The position numbers and the translations under genes are program-made. This document shows positions 27,129 to 36,067 of a stretch of 64,000 nt of DNA, piece after piece. Position 1 is the first letter of the stretch; each line of letters begins with the position of its first letter. Source of the stretch: UBA1858 sp045105615 (GTDB taxonomy: Bacteria > Pseudomonadota > Gammaproteobacteria > UBA4575); the NCBI GenBank assembly GCA_045105615.1, contig JBGCDS010000007.1:124001-188000 (forward strand), in the 5' to 3' direction. A model generated the notes under the pieces. The model was not told where the DNA came from. It saw only the letters and a list, made by a program, of their open reading frames with translations, and did not search any database.

Positions 27129-27158
27129 ATTATAGCGTGCACAAAATTATTTGTTCTA
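27129..27158 (-). promoter_or_regulatory. Likely fccAB promoter
   Basis: On the reverse strand a perfect TATAAT (27129-27134) is preceded after 18 bases by a weak -35, TAGAAC (27153-27158). Transcription would begin about 33 bases before the fccA start codon. The remaining bases up to 27249 hold an AT-rich palindrome, TTAAT-ATG-ATTAA, of unknown meaning. Confidence 0.5.
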
Positions 27159-27249
27159 GAATGTGGTTAATATGATTAATTAGTATACTTTATGGGAATC
27201 TATTGATCATTTCTTGATGGGAAAAATTTAATGAAGCACATTAATAAAG

Positions 27250-27798
27250 CTAGGCATCTGGCTCACTTGGTTCCCTATGAGCAACTCCTTTGTGACATTC
27301 AATACAGGTCTTGCCTTGTTTCTGTGCTCTCTTATGTTTTTTGCGAGACTGTTTTTCCTGTTCAGAAGTATCCATGGCATCAAACGCGTGGCATGAACGA
27401 CATTCCCGTGAGTCAGTGGCTTCCATTTTTGTCCATACACGATTTGCCATTTCCCAACGATGTTGTTCAAATTTTTCCTCAGTGTCGATAGTCCCCATAA
27501 TTTCACCCCATACATCTTTGGCCGCCATCACTTTCGCGTAGAGTTTGGGGCCAAGAGAATGAGGCACATGACAATCAGGACATCCTGCACGTACGCCGGA
27601 AGCATTCTTATAGTGGTACGACTCCATCCATTCTTGTTTTACCCATTGCATAGAATGACAAGAAGTACAGAACTCTTCCGTGTTAGTGGTTTCAATAACC
27701 GTTGATGAGCCAATGGTAAGACCCACTCCAATTAAAATTGCGAAGAAAAAACCTATCCAACGAAAAAGCTTCGTCGGCTTATTAGAATCATCTGACAT
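27250..27798 (-). CDS. Tetraheme NapC/NirT-family membrane cytochrome c
   Basis: Membrane-anchored quinol dehydrogenase of 182 residues. Seen: one N-terminal helix (about 12-32) and four CxxCH heme motifs: CTSCH, CPDCH, CRSCH and CIECH. The family passes electrons from the quinol pool to periplasmic reductases, or in reverse direction in some oxidisers. No nap, nir or tor partner genes are in the window. It is divergent from ccmA and separated from fccA by 160 bases, so it may be an independent unit. An FNR-like site lies in its upstream region. Confidence 0.9.
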   Translation of the reverse strand: MSDDSNKPTKLFRWIGFFFAILIGVGLTIGSSTVIETTNTEEFCTSCHSMQWVKQEWMESYHYKNASGVRAGCPDCHVPHSLGPKLYAKVMAAKDVWGEIMGTIDTEEKFEQHRWEMANRVWTKMEATDSRECRSCHAFDAMDTSEQEKQSRKKHKRAQKQGKTCIECHKGVAHREPSEPDA

Positions 27799-27894
27799 AG
27801 TGTGACCGAGGGTGTTAGTATCAAGTTAAGGTACTGCATTTTAGGAAATATTCTTTATCACCACAATGCAGCAATCTGTCTGTGTCCAAATAGT

Positions 27895-27908
27895 TTGATA
27901 TATATCAT
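27895..27908. promoter_or_regulatory. FNR/Anr-like site between the NapC-type gene and ccmA
   Basis: TTGAT-ATAT-ATCAT matches the TTGAT-N4-ATCAA consensus at 9 of 10 fixed positions. It lies 97 bases upstream of the tetraheme cytochrome gene and 39 bases upstream of ccmA. The -10 spacing is not ideal in either direction, so the controlled gene is uncertain. Confidence 0.5.
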
Positions 27909-27946
27909 CAGTACATTACATTGATTAGATCTTAAAGTCGTCTCAA

Positions 27947-28579
27947 ATGTCTGTAATCCAGGAAAGTAATCAATTAGTCGCCAAAGGACTTACCTGTGAG
28001 CGTGGCAGCAGGATTTTGTTCGAGAATCTCGAATTTTCTATCAACGCCGGTCAGGCTATGATCATTCAGGGTAGTAATGGCGCAGGAAAGACCAGTTTAT
28101 TGCGCATAATTACTGGATTAGCTCCGCCTGCTGAGGGCGCTGTGTCGTGGAATCAGCGTAATATTGAGTCAGTTACAGAAGAATTTCAAAAACAACTCCT
28201 ATACATAGGGCACTTGGCAGCGGTTAAGACAGAATTAACTGTCAGAGAGAATTTGCAGTTGCTAAAACGATTCTGGCCATCAGATGCTGAAGGTTCTATT
28301 GCTGATTTGGCAGAAAACGTAGGCTTGCGCCAAAGATTGAGTGTTTCTTGTTCAAGATTGTCAGCAGGTCAGTTAAGAAGGGTGTCGTTAGCAAGACTCT
28401 TTATATCCACTCAAAAATTATGGGTATTAGATGAACCTCTTACTGCATTGGATGTTGATTTCATCACTGTAATTGAACAGTGCCTGCAAAGTCACCTAAA
28501 AGCTGGGGGTATGGCCATATTGACGACCCACCGGGGGATAGATTTGGGTGAGCAAGCTTCATTTACACTAGATTTGTAA
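27947..28579 (+). CDS. ccmA: Heme exporter ATP-binding protein CcmA
   Basis: ATPase of the CcmABCD complex, which releases holo-CcmE in System I cytochrome c maturation. Seen: 210 residues, Walker A GSNGAGKTSLLR near residue 45, signature LSAGQLRRVSLARL and Walker B LWVLDEPLTALD. First gene of ccmABCDEFGHI, divergent from the tetraheme cytochrome gene. Confidence 0.95.
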   Translation: MSVIQESNQLVAKGLTCERGSRILFENLEFSINAGQAMIIQGSNGAGKTSLLRIITGLAPPAEGAVSWNQRNIESVTEEFQKQLLYIGHLAAVKTELTVRENLQLLKRFWPSDAEGSIADLAENVGLRQRLSVSCSRLSAGQLRRVSLARLFISTQKLWVLDEPLTALDVDFITVIEQCLQSHLKAGGMAILTTHRGIDLGEQASFTLDL

Positions 28580-28593
28580 GCAAAACAGACACT

Positions 28594-29259
28594 ATGCAAC
28601 TATTTTACTCAATCCTATATCGAGACCTTTTATTAGCGATTCGGCGTCGTAGAGAACTGGCTAATCCGCTGGTTTTTTTCGTCATTGTGGTGAGTCTGTT
28701 CCCACTAGGCGTGAGTCCAGACCAAGATTTATTAAGCAAAATGGCACCTGGGGTCATCTGGGTGACTGCCTTGCTAGCCACTTTAATGTCGATGGATGCC
28801 ATGTTTCGGTCTGACTATGACGATGGATCTTTGGAACAATTACTATTATTGCCTGGTCCTAAGATACTGCTGATAGGAGCAAAAATTGCTGCGCATTGGC
28901 TGAGTATCGGGTTACCATTAGTAATACTTGCGCCGTTGATGTCTTTGCTCTTGTATTTTCCTACCCACGCAATTGGTAGTTTGGTAATTACCCTATTAAT
29001 AAGCACGCCCATTCTAAGTTTATTAGGCTCGGTTGGTGTTGCTTTAACCCTGAGTTTGCGTTCGGGAGGAATATTGTCTTCTTTGCTAATTTTGCCTTTT
29101 TATATTCCAGTATTGATTTTCTCGACTATGGCTATCAATGCGTCGGCTAATAGCCTCCCTGTTTCGGGTTATTACGCACTTTTAGGAGCATTTCTAATAG
29201 TCTCAGCGTTATTAATTCCATTTGCAGTAGTTGCTGCGTTAAAGGTCTCTTATAACTAG
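28594..29259 (+). CDS. ccmB: Heme exporter permease CcmB
   Basis: Integral membrane component of the CcmABCD complex. Seen: 221 residues, an N-terminal basic RDLLLAIRRRRELANPL typical of CcmB, then six hydrophobic helices. It lies 14 bases after ccmA and 2 bases before ccmC. Confidence 0.95.
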   Translation: MQLFYSILYRDLLLAIRRRRELANPLVFFVIVVSLFPLGVSPDQDLLSKMAPGVIWVTALLATLMSMDAMFRSDYDDGSLEQLLLLPGPKILLIGAKIAAHWLSIGLPLVILAPLMSLLLYFPTHAIGSLVITLLISTPILSLLGSVGVALTLSLRSGGILSSLLILPFYIPVLIFSTMAINASANSLPVSGYYALLGAFLIVSALLIPFAVVAALKVSYN

Positions 29260-29261
29260 TC

Positions 29262-30002
29262 ATGATGCAATTTATTCATAAATATGGTTCGCCAAAGTAT
29301 TTTTATCAGTGGTCTCGCGGCTGGCAGCGCTGGTTAACCGTGATTACGGTGCTTCTTTTAAGTTTTGGTTTATACCAGGGGTTTTTTGTTGCGCCGCCTG
29401 ATTATCAACAGGGTGAAAGTTACCGAATTATATTCATTCATGTACCTGCTGCCTGGATGTCGATGTTTGTTTATATGGTCATGGCCGTCTCGGGGATTGT
29501 CGCACTTGTATGGCGAATAAAAGTCGCAGAAATTGTCATTGGTGAAAGTGCCGTCATAGGTGCTACTTTTACGGCCGCAGCATTAATCACAGGCATGCTG
29601 TGGGGTAAGCCTATGTGGGGAACATACTGGGTATGGGATGCGCGATTGACCTCAGAGCTTGTTTTGCTGTTTTTGTATTTTGGAGTGATTGCATTGCATG
29701 GCGCATTTGAAGATCCTCGAACAGGCGCAAAAGCGGCTGCAATTCTTGCTATTGTAGGGATTATCAATATTCCAATTATTAAGTATTCTGTCGAGTGGTG
29801 GAGCACATTACATCAACCAGCCACGGTGGCTAAGTTTGATAAGCCATCCATGCATATTTCAATGTTGATCCCGTTATTAGTGATGGCGCTTGCGTTTAAA
29901 ACTTATTTCATGGCGTTGCTATTTGCGCGAACGCGTACGGAAGTTCTGGCGCGTGAAAAAAATGCCTCGTGGGTTAAAGAAGTGATGGAGCAAGAGTCAT
30001 GA
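29262..30002 (+). CDS. ccmC: Heme-handling protein CcmC
   Basis: Membrane protein that loads heme onto CcmE. Seen: 246 residues, six helices, FIHVPAAWMSMFVY with the first conserved His, the tryptophan-rich WGTYWVWDARLTSELVL loop, and a second His in WWSTLHQPA. Its stop codon overlaps the ccmD start by four bases (ATGA). Confidence 0.96.
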   Translation: MMQFIHKYGSPKYFYQWSRGWQRWLTVITVLLLSFGLYQGFFVAPPDYQQGESYRIIFIHVPAAWMSMFVYMVMAVSGIVALVWRIKVAEIVIGESAVIGATFTAAALITGMLWGKPMWGTYWVWDARLTSELVLLFLYFGVIALHGAFEDPRTGAKAAAILAIVGIINIPIIKYSVEWWSTLHQPATVAKFDKPSMHISMLIPLLVMALAFKTYFMALLFARTRTEVLAREKNASWVKEVMEQES

Positions 30003-30151
30003 AAGAATTTTTTGACATGGGCGGGTATGCGTTTTTCGTATGGTGGTCCTATGGCATTGTTGCGTTTGTAATGGTAGCTAATGTGGTCGCTGCAAAAATG
30101 AAACGTAAACGTATTTTTAAACAGTTACGAGAATTATCAGAAGAGTCCTGA
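29999..30151 (+). CDS. ccmD: Heme exporter small subunit CcmD
   Basis: 50-residue protein missed by a longer minimum ORF length. Seen: MKEFFDMGGYAFFVWWSYG, one membrane helix (about 11-31), and a basic C-terminal tail (KMKRKRIF) followed by ELSEES, the usual CcmD layout. CcmD holds CcmE to the CcmABC complex. It starts within the ccmC stop (ATGA) and ends 14 bases before ccmE. Confidence 0.92.
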   Translation: MKEFFDMGGYAFFVWWSYGIVAFVMVANVVAAKMKRKRIFKQLRELSEES

Positions 30152-30165
30152 TTGGATTTATTATT

Positions 30166-30630
30166 ATGACGCCAAAAAGAAAACAACGTTTAATATTTGT
30201 CATGGTGCTGATAGTAGGCTTTGGTGCTGCTATTGGTTTAGCGCTGTTCGCATTTCAAAAGAATCTTTTATATTTTTATAGTCCTTCGCAGCTCGCTGAG
30301 AGTGAGGTAGAAGTAGGGCAAATGTTTCGTTTAGGTGGTTTAGTGGTTGAAGGTAGTGTTGTACGTCAAAGCGACGGCATTACCACTGAGTTTGATTTAA
30401 CCGATACGGCAGGCAGTATTAAAGTGAGTTATACAGGCCTGTTGCCAGATCTGTTCCGTGAAGGCCAAGGTATCGTTGCACAGGGAAAAATAAATCAACA
30501 AGGTGTATTTGTTGCACAAGAAGTATTAGCTAAGCATGATGAAAACTATATGCCTCCAGAAGTTGCCGAGGCATTAAAAGAAACCGGGGCGAAGCATCCC
30601 GCATCTATTCCAAAAGCGGCAATTAATTGA
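30166..30630 (+). CDS. ccmE: Heme chaperone CcmE
   Basis: Periplasmic heme carrier anchored by one helix. Seen: 154 residues, N-terminal RKQR and helix (about 8-27), a beta-barrel OB-type domain and the heme-attachment motif AKHDENYMPPEV in which His binds heme covalently and Tyr serves as ligand. Confidence 0.96.
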   Translation: MTPKRKQRLIFVMVLIVGFGAAIGLALFAFQKNLLYFYSPSQLAESEVEVGQMFRLGGLVVEGSVVRQSDGITTEFDLTDTAGSIKVSYTGLLPDLFREGQGIVAQGKINQQGVFVAQEVLAKHDENYMPPEVAEALKETGAKHPASIPKAAIN

Positions 30631-30649
30631 ATTCTGGTAAATAAAAACT

Positions 30650-32644
30650 ATGGTTGCAGAAATTGGTCAGTTCACATTAATCATTGCTTTGTGTTTAGCA
30701 ATTGCGCAGTCGACAATTCCACTGATTGGCGCGCATCGAAATAATCTTAGTTGGATGTCAGTAGGACGTACCGCTGCTTGCGGGCAATTTCTATTTTTAC
30801 TGATCTCATTTGTTTGTTTGACCTATTGTTTTGTGACGAATGATTTTTCAGTTTTATATGTCGCTAATAATTCGAATACTAAGTTACCTGTTTACTATCA
30901 GATATCTGCAGTCTGGGGCGCGCATGAAGGCTCCCTGTTATTATGGGTGCTAGCGTTAGCTGGTTGGGGTTTTGCAGTTTCTATATTTAGTCGTGCATTG
31001 CCGGCCGATATGATTGCAAGAGTGCTAGCTGTCATGGGCATGATTGGCATCGGCTTTATATTATTTACTCTGCTGACATCAAATCCGTTTGAAAGATTAT
31101 TTCCTGCAGCAATAGAAGGACGTGATTTAAATCCTTTATTGCAGGACCCTGGTTTAGTCATTCATCCGCCTATGCTGTACATGGGGTATGTGGGTTTTTC
31201 AGTGGCCTTTGCATTTGCAATCGCCGCTTTGTTAAGTGGCAAAATGGATTCAGCATGGGTTCGTTGGTCGCGGCCATGGGCAAGTATTGCTTGGGTATTC
31301 TTAACTATCGGTATTGGCTTGGGAAGTTGGTGGGCTTATCACGAACTAGGCTGGGGTGGTTGGTGGTTCTGGGATCCAGTAGAAAACGCATCGTTTATGC
31401 CTTGGCTTGTGGGTACCGCATTAATTCATTCACTCGCAGTCACAGAAAAACGTTCTACCTTTAAGAGTTGGACAATTCTGTTATCTATTATGGCATTTTC
31501 ACTCAGTTTGTTAGGCACATTCTTGGTTAGATCAGGTGTGCTGGTGTCGGTGCATTCATTTGCCAGTGATCCAGCGCGTGGACTTTATATTTTAATCTTC
31601 CTGGCAATTGTTGTTGGCAGCTCGTTAACGTTATATGCATGGCGTGCCACTCAATTTACTTCCGGTGGACGATTTGACCTGGTATCTAAAGAAACAATGT
31701 TATTAATTAATAACGTTCTATTGGTCGTAGCAATGATTACCATTTTAGTTGGTACGTTGTATCCGTTATTTTTAGATGCACTAGGATTGCCAAAACTATC
31801 AGTAGGGCCGCCGTACTTTTCAGCTGTATTTGTACCATTGATGTTGCCGTTGGTGATTTTGATGGGAATAGGGCCAATTGCAAAATGGCGCCGTGTCCCA
31901 GTGAAGGAATTATTTAGCAAGCTAAAAGTATTATTACTATTAGGTATTGCTCTGGGAATTATTCTTCCTTTAGCGATTTATCGTGATACCACCATAATGA
32001 CTGCAGTAGGAATAGCTACGGCAGCATGGGCGATATTAGCTGCACTTTATGCCGTGCTACGATTAATTATTAAACGCGATAGCTCAACTTCATTTGCTAA
32101 AGCATGTTCAAAAATCCCACGGGCGATGATTGGCATGGTGACGGCGCATGTAGGCATAGGGATATTTATTCTTGGTGTGGTATTTACCAGTTCCTTTAGT
32201 GACCAGAAAGAAACCAGTGCTAAATTCGGAGAAGAAATTGAATTGGCAGGTTATACCTTTGTATTAGAAAGTGTCGGTGGTGTGCAGGGACCTAACTATC
32301 AAGCTATGCGTGGCAGCGTAAATGTCACTAAGGAAGGTTCGCCAGTGGCTATGTTGTATCCTGAAAAACGTATCTACACAGTGCAAACAAATCCAATGAC
32401 TGAGCCAGGTATTCAAACCGGAGTGTTCCGTGATTTGTATGTCTCATTAGGAGAGCCACTTAATAATAATGAATGGGGTTTTAGAATTTATTATCGTCCC
32501 TTTATACAGTGGGTCTGGATAGGGACATTACTGATGGCTTTAGGTGGTTTGTTAGGTGCCATGGATAAACGTTACCGAACATTAGCTAACACTGAAAAGA
32601 AAACGGCTAATAGTAATTCTGTCACACAGACAACATCATCCTAA
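30650..32644 (+). CDS. ccmF: Heme lyase subunit CcmF
   Basis: Large membrane protein that transfers heme from CcmE to apocytochromes together with CcmH. Seen: 664 residues, about 14 helices, VWGAHEGSLLLW, the heme-binding WWD loop GWGGWWFWDPVENASFMPWL and conserved His residues flanking it. Full length and intact. Confidence 0.96.
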   Translation: MVAEIGQFTLIIALCLAIAQSTIPLIGAHRNNLSWMSVGRTAACGQFLFLLISFVCLTYCFVTNDFSVLYVANNSNTKLPVYYQISAVWGAHEGSLLLWVLALAGWGFAVSIFSRALPADMIARVLAVMGMIGIGFILFTLLTSNPFERLFPAAIEGRDLNPLLQDPGLVIHPPMLYMGYVGFSVAFAFAIAALLSGKMDSAWVRWSRPWASIAWVFLTIGIGLGSWWAYHELGWGGWWFWDPVENASFMPWLVGTALIHSLAVTEKRSTFKSWTILLSIMAFSLSLLGTFLVRSGVLVSVHSFASDPARGLYILIFLAIVVGSSLTLYAWRATQFTSGGRFDLVSKETMLLINNVLLVVAMITILVGTLYPLFLDALGLPKLSVGPPYFSAVFVPLMLPLVILMGIGPIAKWRRVPVKELFSKLKVLLLLGIALGIILPLAIYRDTTIMTAVGIATAAWAILAALYAVLRLIIKRDSSTSFAKACSKIPRAMIGMVTAHVGIGIFILGVVFTSSFSDQKETSAKFGEEIELAGYTFVLESVGGVQGPNYQAMRGSVNVTKEGSPVAMLYPEKRIYTVQTNPMTEPGIQTGVFRDLYVSLGEPLNNNEWGFRIYYRPFIQWVWIGTLLMALGGLLGAMDKRYRTLANTEKKTANSNSVTQTTSS

Positions 32645-32652
32645 GTTAAAAC

Positions 32653-33189
32653 ATGATACGTTTTCTTATTCCCGCATTTCTTTTTCTAGTGTTGACTGGA
32701 TTTTTGTTTGTTGGTTTATATAAAGATCCATCGTTAATTCCTTCACCTTTGATTGGTAAGCCAATTCCAACATTTGCTACTAGTACTTTAAGAGATCCGA
32801 ATAAAGTAATTACTGATAAAGATATTCAAGGTGATTATGCGTTAATTAATGTATGGGCAACCTGGTGTGCAGCGTGTAAACAAGAGCATTCAGCGTTAGT
32901 TTATTTAGCGAAAAAATTACAAGTACCTATTTATGGGCTTAATTATAAAGATGATCGAGCTGCAGCCCTTGATTGGTTACAACAATATGGTGATCCATAT
33001 GTTGTGAATATTTTTGATGAGAACGGCCGCATTGGTATCGACTTTGGTGTGTATGGTGCACCAGAAACATTCTTGGTTGATAGTGATGGCATCATTCATC
33101 ATAAGCTTGTTGGCGTGATGACGCCCGATGTTTGGGAGAACCAGTTCGTGCCTAAGATTCAGCAGATTACATCAGTGACAGCAAAATGA
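32653..33189 (+). CDS. ccmG: Thiol:disulfide interchange protein CcmG/DsbE
   Basis: Membrane-anchored thioredoxin-like protein that keeps apocytochrome CxxCH cysteines reduced. Seen: 178 residues, one N-terminal helix, the active site WATWCAACKQEH, and the family GVYGAPETFLVD with the cis-Pro region. Its stop overlaps the start of ccmH by four bases. Confidence 0.95.
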   Translation: MIRFLIPAFLFLVLTGFLFVGLYKDPSLIPSPLIGKPIPTFATSTLRDPNKVITDKDIQGDYALINVWATWCAACKQEHSALVYLAKKLQVPIYGLNYKDDRAAALDWLQQYGDPYVVNIFDENGRIGIDFGVYGAPETFLVDSDGIIHHKLVGVMTPDVWENQFVPKIQQITSVTAK

Positions 33190-33659
33190 ATAGATCGCTA
33201 ATATTTATTCTTTTATTATCTTTATCGTTATTGTCTAAAGCTAATGCAGAAATCATTTCTGTGGCGCCAGAGTACCAAGCACGTTACGATCATCTTTTAA
33301 ATGAACTGCGTTGTCTGGTTTGTCAGAATCAGACAGTGGCTGAATCCCCTGCAGACCTATCTAATGACCTGCGTGTTGAAGTAAAGGAAATGTTAGAACA
33401 GGGTGCGACTGACCAGGAAATCTTAGATTTCATGTCCGATCGTTACGGAGACTTTGTTTTATATAATCCCCCAGTGAAGCCACGTACTTACTTATTGTGG
33501 GTGGGGCCATTCATGCTTCTTATTGGGGGCGTTATTTTTGCGCTTATATTGGTTAAACGGCGCTCTAATAATGTTGGTGATAGTGCGTTGGATGAAAACG
33601 AGAAACAACGTCTAAAAGATCTTCTCGATGAAGATAAGAAAAAAGATGACAAGAAATAA
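33186..33659 (+). CDS. ccmH: Cytochrome c maturation protein CcmH
   Basis: Thiol oxidoreductase acting on apocytochrome c. Seen: 157 residues, a signal peptide (1-21), the redox motif LRCLVCQNQTVAES, DRYGDFVLYNPP, then one membrane helix and a charged tail (to DDKK). This is the short CcmH form; the TPR part is encoded separately by ccmI. Confidence 0.95.
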   Translation: MNRSLIFILLLSLSLLSKANAEIISVAPEYQARYDHLLNELRCLVCQNQTVAESPADLSNDLRVEVKEMLEQGATDQEILDFMSDRYGDFVLYNPPVKPRTYLLWVGPFMLLIGGVIFALILVKRRSNNVGDSALDENEKQRLKDLLDEDKKKDDKK

Positions 33660-33678
33660 AAATAACAAGGCAATTTAA

Positions 33679-34920
33679 ATGATCACTTTTTGGTTAGTTG
33701 TAATTATATTGATATTGCTTGGATTAGCATTTGTCTTGTTGCCATTGTTATCGACAAAAAATAAAAATGCAGTTGTCTCTAGAGAGGCAATTAATAAAGC
33801 AATTTATATTGGTAAGGTAGAAGACTTACAAGCCGACTTGGATAGAAGCCTGCTTGATAAAGAAGAATACGATCACGCGCTAGCGGATCTGCAGCAAACG
33901 TTATTGCAAGATGCAGAGTCAGAAGAGGCTAAGCCACTTCGTTCTGGAAGCAATATGGTAATTACTTTATTGGTCACTCTAACTTTGCCTGTTGCTGCAT
34001 TATTGATATATCAGCAAATAAGCACCGGCAGCTTCATCAATGATGTTAGTCAGCAGCAAGCAGCATCGTCGCAAGTAGAATCTATAGAAAATTCAATTGC
34101 TAGCTTAGAGCAAAAACTCAAAGATAAGCCCGACAGTGTTGAAGGCTGGACCATGTTAGGTCAATCGAATTTTGTTATTCAACGCTATGATCAAGCAAAG
34201 CAGGCATATATAAAAGCGCTAGATCTGGTGAGCCAAGCTGACCCTGAAATACTAGTTTTAACTGCAGAAGCTTCGGCGTTCTCAAATAATGAAGTATTTG
34301 GTCAATATGAGAAATCATTGCTGGCTAAAGCATTGGCTATTAACCCTAATCATCAACGTGGACTGTGGTACTCAGGTTATGCGGCGTTTACGACGTCAGA
34401 TTTTTCAGATGCTGTTTCTTATTGGGAACGATTACTAGCATTAGTGCCAACAGACAGACCTGAAGTAAAAGCATCGTTAGTTCAATTCTTGAATGATGCA
34501 CGTGAAAAAGCGGGTTTAGAACCATTAGATGATTCAGTACAGGTAGCGCAACAAGATACTGATGATCAACGAAAAATTGAAGTTTCCGTGCAGTTAAATG
34601 AAAGTGTAAACCAGAATGCTGCATCGGGAGATACATTATTTATATACGCAAGAGCAGTCGAAGGCCCCAAAATGCCACTGTCACTTGCGCGTTTAACCGT
34701 CGCTAACCTTCCAGTAAAAGTAACACTATCAAAAGAAATGGCCATGCTGCCAAGTATGGATATCGATACCTTCGAAAAAGTTGAAGTGATAGCGCGTATA
34801 TCAAAGAGCGGCCAAGCCATCACTCAAAAAAATGACCTTATCTCGCAGCCAGTCATAGTTGATTTTTCTCAGTCAAATACAGCAGTAGTATCTTTGGATA
34901 TAAATGCTATTGTTGAATAA
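33679..34920 (+). CDS. ccmI: Apocytochrome c chaperone CcmI (TPR)
   Basis: 413-residue membrane protein that binds apocytochromes. Seen: helix 1 (about 2-22), a cytoplasmic loop, helix 2 (about 92-112), then TPR units (EGWTMLGQSNFVIQRYDQAKQ) and a C-terminal beta domain (LFIYARAVEGPKMPLSLARL). It completes ccmABCDEFGHI. No clear terminator follows. Confidence 0.92.
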   Translation: MITFWLVVIILILLGLAFVLLPLLSTKNKNAVVSREAINKAIYIGKVEDLQADLDRSLLDKEEYDHALADLQQTLLQDAESEEAKPLRSGSNMVITLLVTLTLPVAALLIYQQISTGSFINDVSQQQAASSQVESIENSIASLEQKLKDKPDSVEGWTMLGQSNFVIQRYDQAKQAYIKALDLVSQADPEILVLTAEASAFSNNEVFGQYEKSLLAKALAINPNHQRGLWYSGYAAFTTSDFSDAVSYWERLLALVPTDRPEVKASLVQFLNDAREKAGLEPLDDSVQVAQQDTDDQRKIEVSVQLNESVNQNAASGDTLFIYARAVEGPKMPLSLARLTVANLPVKVTLSKEMAMLPSMDIDTFEKVEVIARISKSGQAITQKNDLISQPVIVDFSQSNTAVVSLDINAIVE

Positions 34921-34967
34921 GCAGTTCTAATTCGAATGCATTTGTAGATCAAGCAAGGCGAAGGCGG

Positions 34968-35010
34968 TCAAAAAAATAAATGGTACTGACCCCTTTGTAT
35001 TTTTAAATCG
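34968..35010. repeat. Possible remnant of a dispersed repeat
   Basis: The intergenic sequence around TGGTACTGACCCC (34981-34993), flanked by A-rich and T-rich runs, resembles sequences I recall near REP-associated or IS200-type transposase genes. No transposase is present. The rest of the 178-base gap shows no other structure. Confidence 0.3.
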
Positions 35011-35098
35011 ACATTTGTCGTTTCGAAATATAATATTGACTATTAAGGCCTGTTTGACTCAATATTGAATTTGCTTTAACTGACGAGTGAAGAAAAAT

Positions 35099-35587
35099 AT
35101 GGAAAAGGTCCCTGTGGTTGAGATAGCGCAAGTTATAACTCTTGCGGTCGCACCAGTATTTTTGCTTGCTGGTATTGCTGGATTTTTAACTATTCTTTCT
35201 CATCGACTTAGCAGAGTGGTTGATCGTACTCGTTATGTGAATCGATTTATTCGCAACGTTGAGTCAAAAGAACATAAGAAACCGCTTGAGTTAGAAATGT
35301 GCTTGTTAGCTAGACGTACTAGGGTTATTAACTGGGCTTTACGATTTTCTGTTTGTGGGGCACTTGCAATATGTCTTGTTGTAATGTGCTTGTTTGTTGG
35401 CGAATTTGTTCTTATTAACCTTGGTTCTTTTATCGCTTGGTTGTTTATTTCGGCAATGGCATTAGTGATCATGTCGTTATTGTTATTGCTGTATGAAGTT
35501 AATATATCTACAAACAATTTACAAAATAATATTGAACATTTACTTGTAGATCCTATTTCAGAAAAAATAGGGTCAGACTCGAATTAA
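35099..35587 (+). CDS. DUF2721 membrane protein
   Basis: 162-residue membrane protein of unknown function. Seen: helix 1 in ITLAVAPVFLLAGIAGFLTIL, the family-like HRLSRVVDRTRYVNR just after it, then two further helices (about 88-112 and 116-140). I chose ATG 35099; an in-frame GTG at 35087 would add four residues. It stands between the ccm operon and a methyltransferase gene and its link to either is unknown. Confidence 0.78.
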   Translation: MEKVPVVEIAQVITLAVAPVFLLAGIAGFLTILSHRLSRVVDRTRYVNRFIRNVESKEHKKPLELEMCLLARRTRVINWALRFSVCGALAICLVVMCLFVGEFVLINLGSFIAWLFISAMALVIMSLLLLLYEVNISTNNLQNNIEHLLVDPISEKIGSDSN

Positions 35588-35614
35588 AAGCTACTTCTGC
35601 TATCATCTGTGGCG

Positions 35615-36067
35615 ATGTCGCAAATTAACAAAACAAAATTTCTACCGCCTTATGGTGTTTTAACATCTATGATAGTGATGTACTTATTAGCTAAGTTTAT
35701 TCCAATCATGGCTTGGCAGAACACACGTATCTTTGCTTACGCTTTAATGCTCGGTTCTTTTATGTGTATTTTGTACTGTGCTTATATATTTCATAAATAT
35801 AAAACTGAAATAAAACCATTTGAAGAATCATCATTTTTGATTTTATCCTGGCCTTATACAATTAGCCGCAATCCTATCTATCTTTGTATGTTTATTTTCT
35901 TGATTGGTTGGGGAATATTTTTACAATCAATGACTGCTTTTATAGTGATTGTTGTATTTGCGATTTGGATTCATAACAAGTTTGTTTTGCAAGAAGAGGT
36001 TATGCTAGAAGAAAAGTTTTCTGATGACTATCTTTCTTATAAGTATCGAGTACGTCGTTGGGTTTAA
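35615..36067 (+). CDS. Isoprenylcysteine carboxyl methyltransferase-like membrane protein
   Basis: About 150 residues, four to five helices. Seen: the family core SWPYTISRNPIYLCMF, where RNPxY binds S-adenosylmethionine, and the C-terminal EEVMLEEKFSDDYLSYKYRVRRW, both typical of the ICMT/PEMT group in bacteria. The substrate is unknown, perhaps a lipid or protein thiol. A GTG two codons upstream (35609) is an alternative start. Its last four bases overlap the convergent regulator gene. Confidence 0.83.
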   Translation: MSQINKTKFLPPYGVLTSMIVMYLLAKFIPIMAWQNTRIFAYALMLGSFMCILYCAYIFHKYKTEIKPFEESSFLILSWPYTISRNPIYLCMFIFLIGWGIFLQSMTAFIVIVVFAIWIHNKFVLQEEVMLEEKFSDDYLSYKYRVRRWV

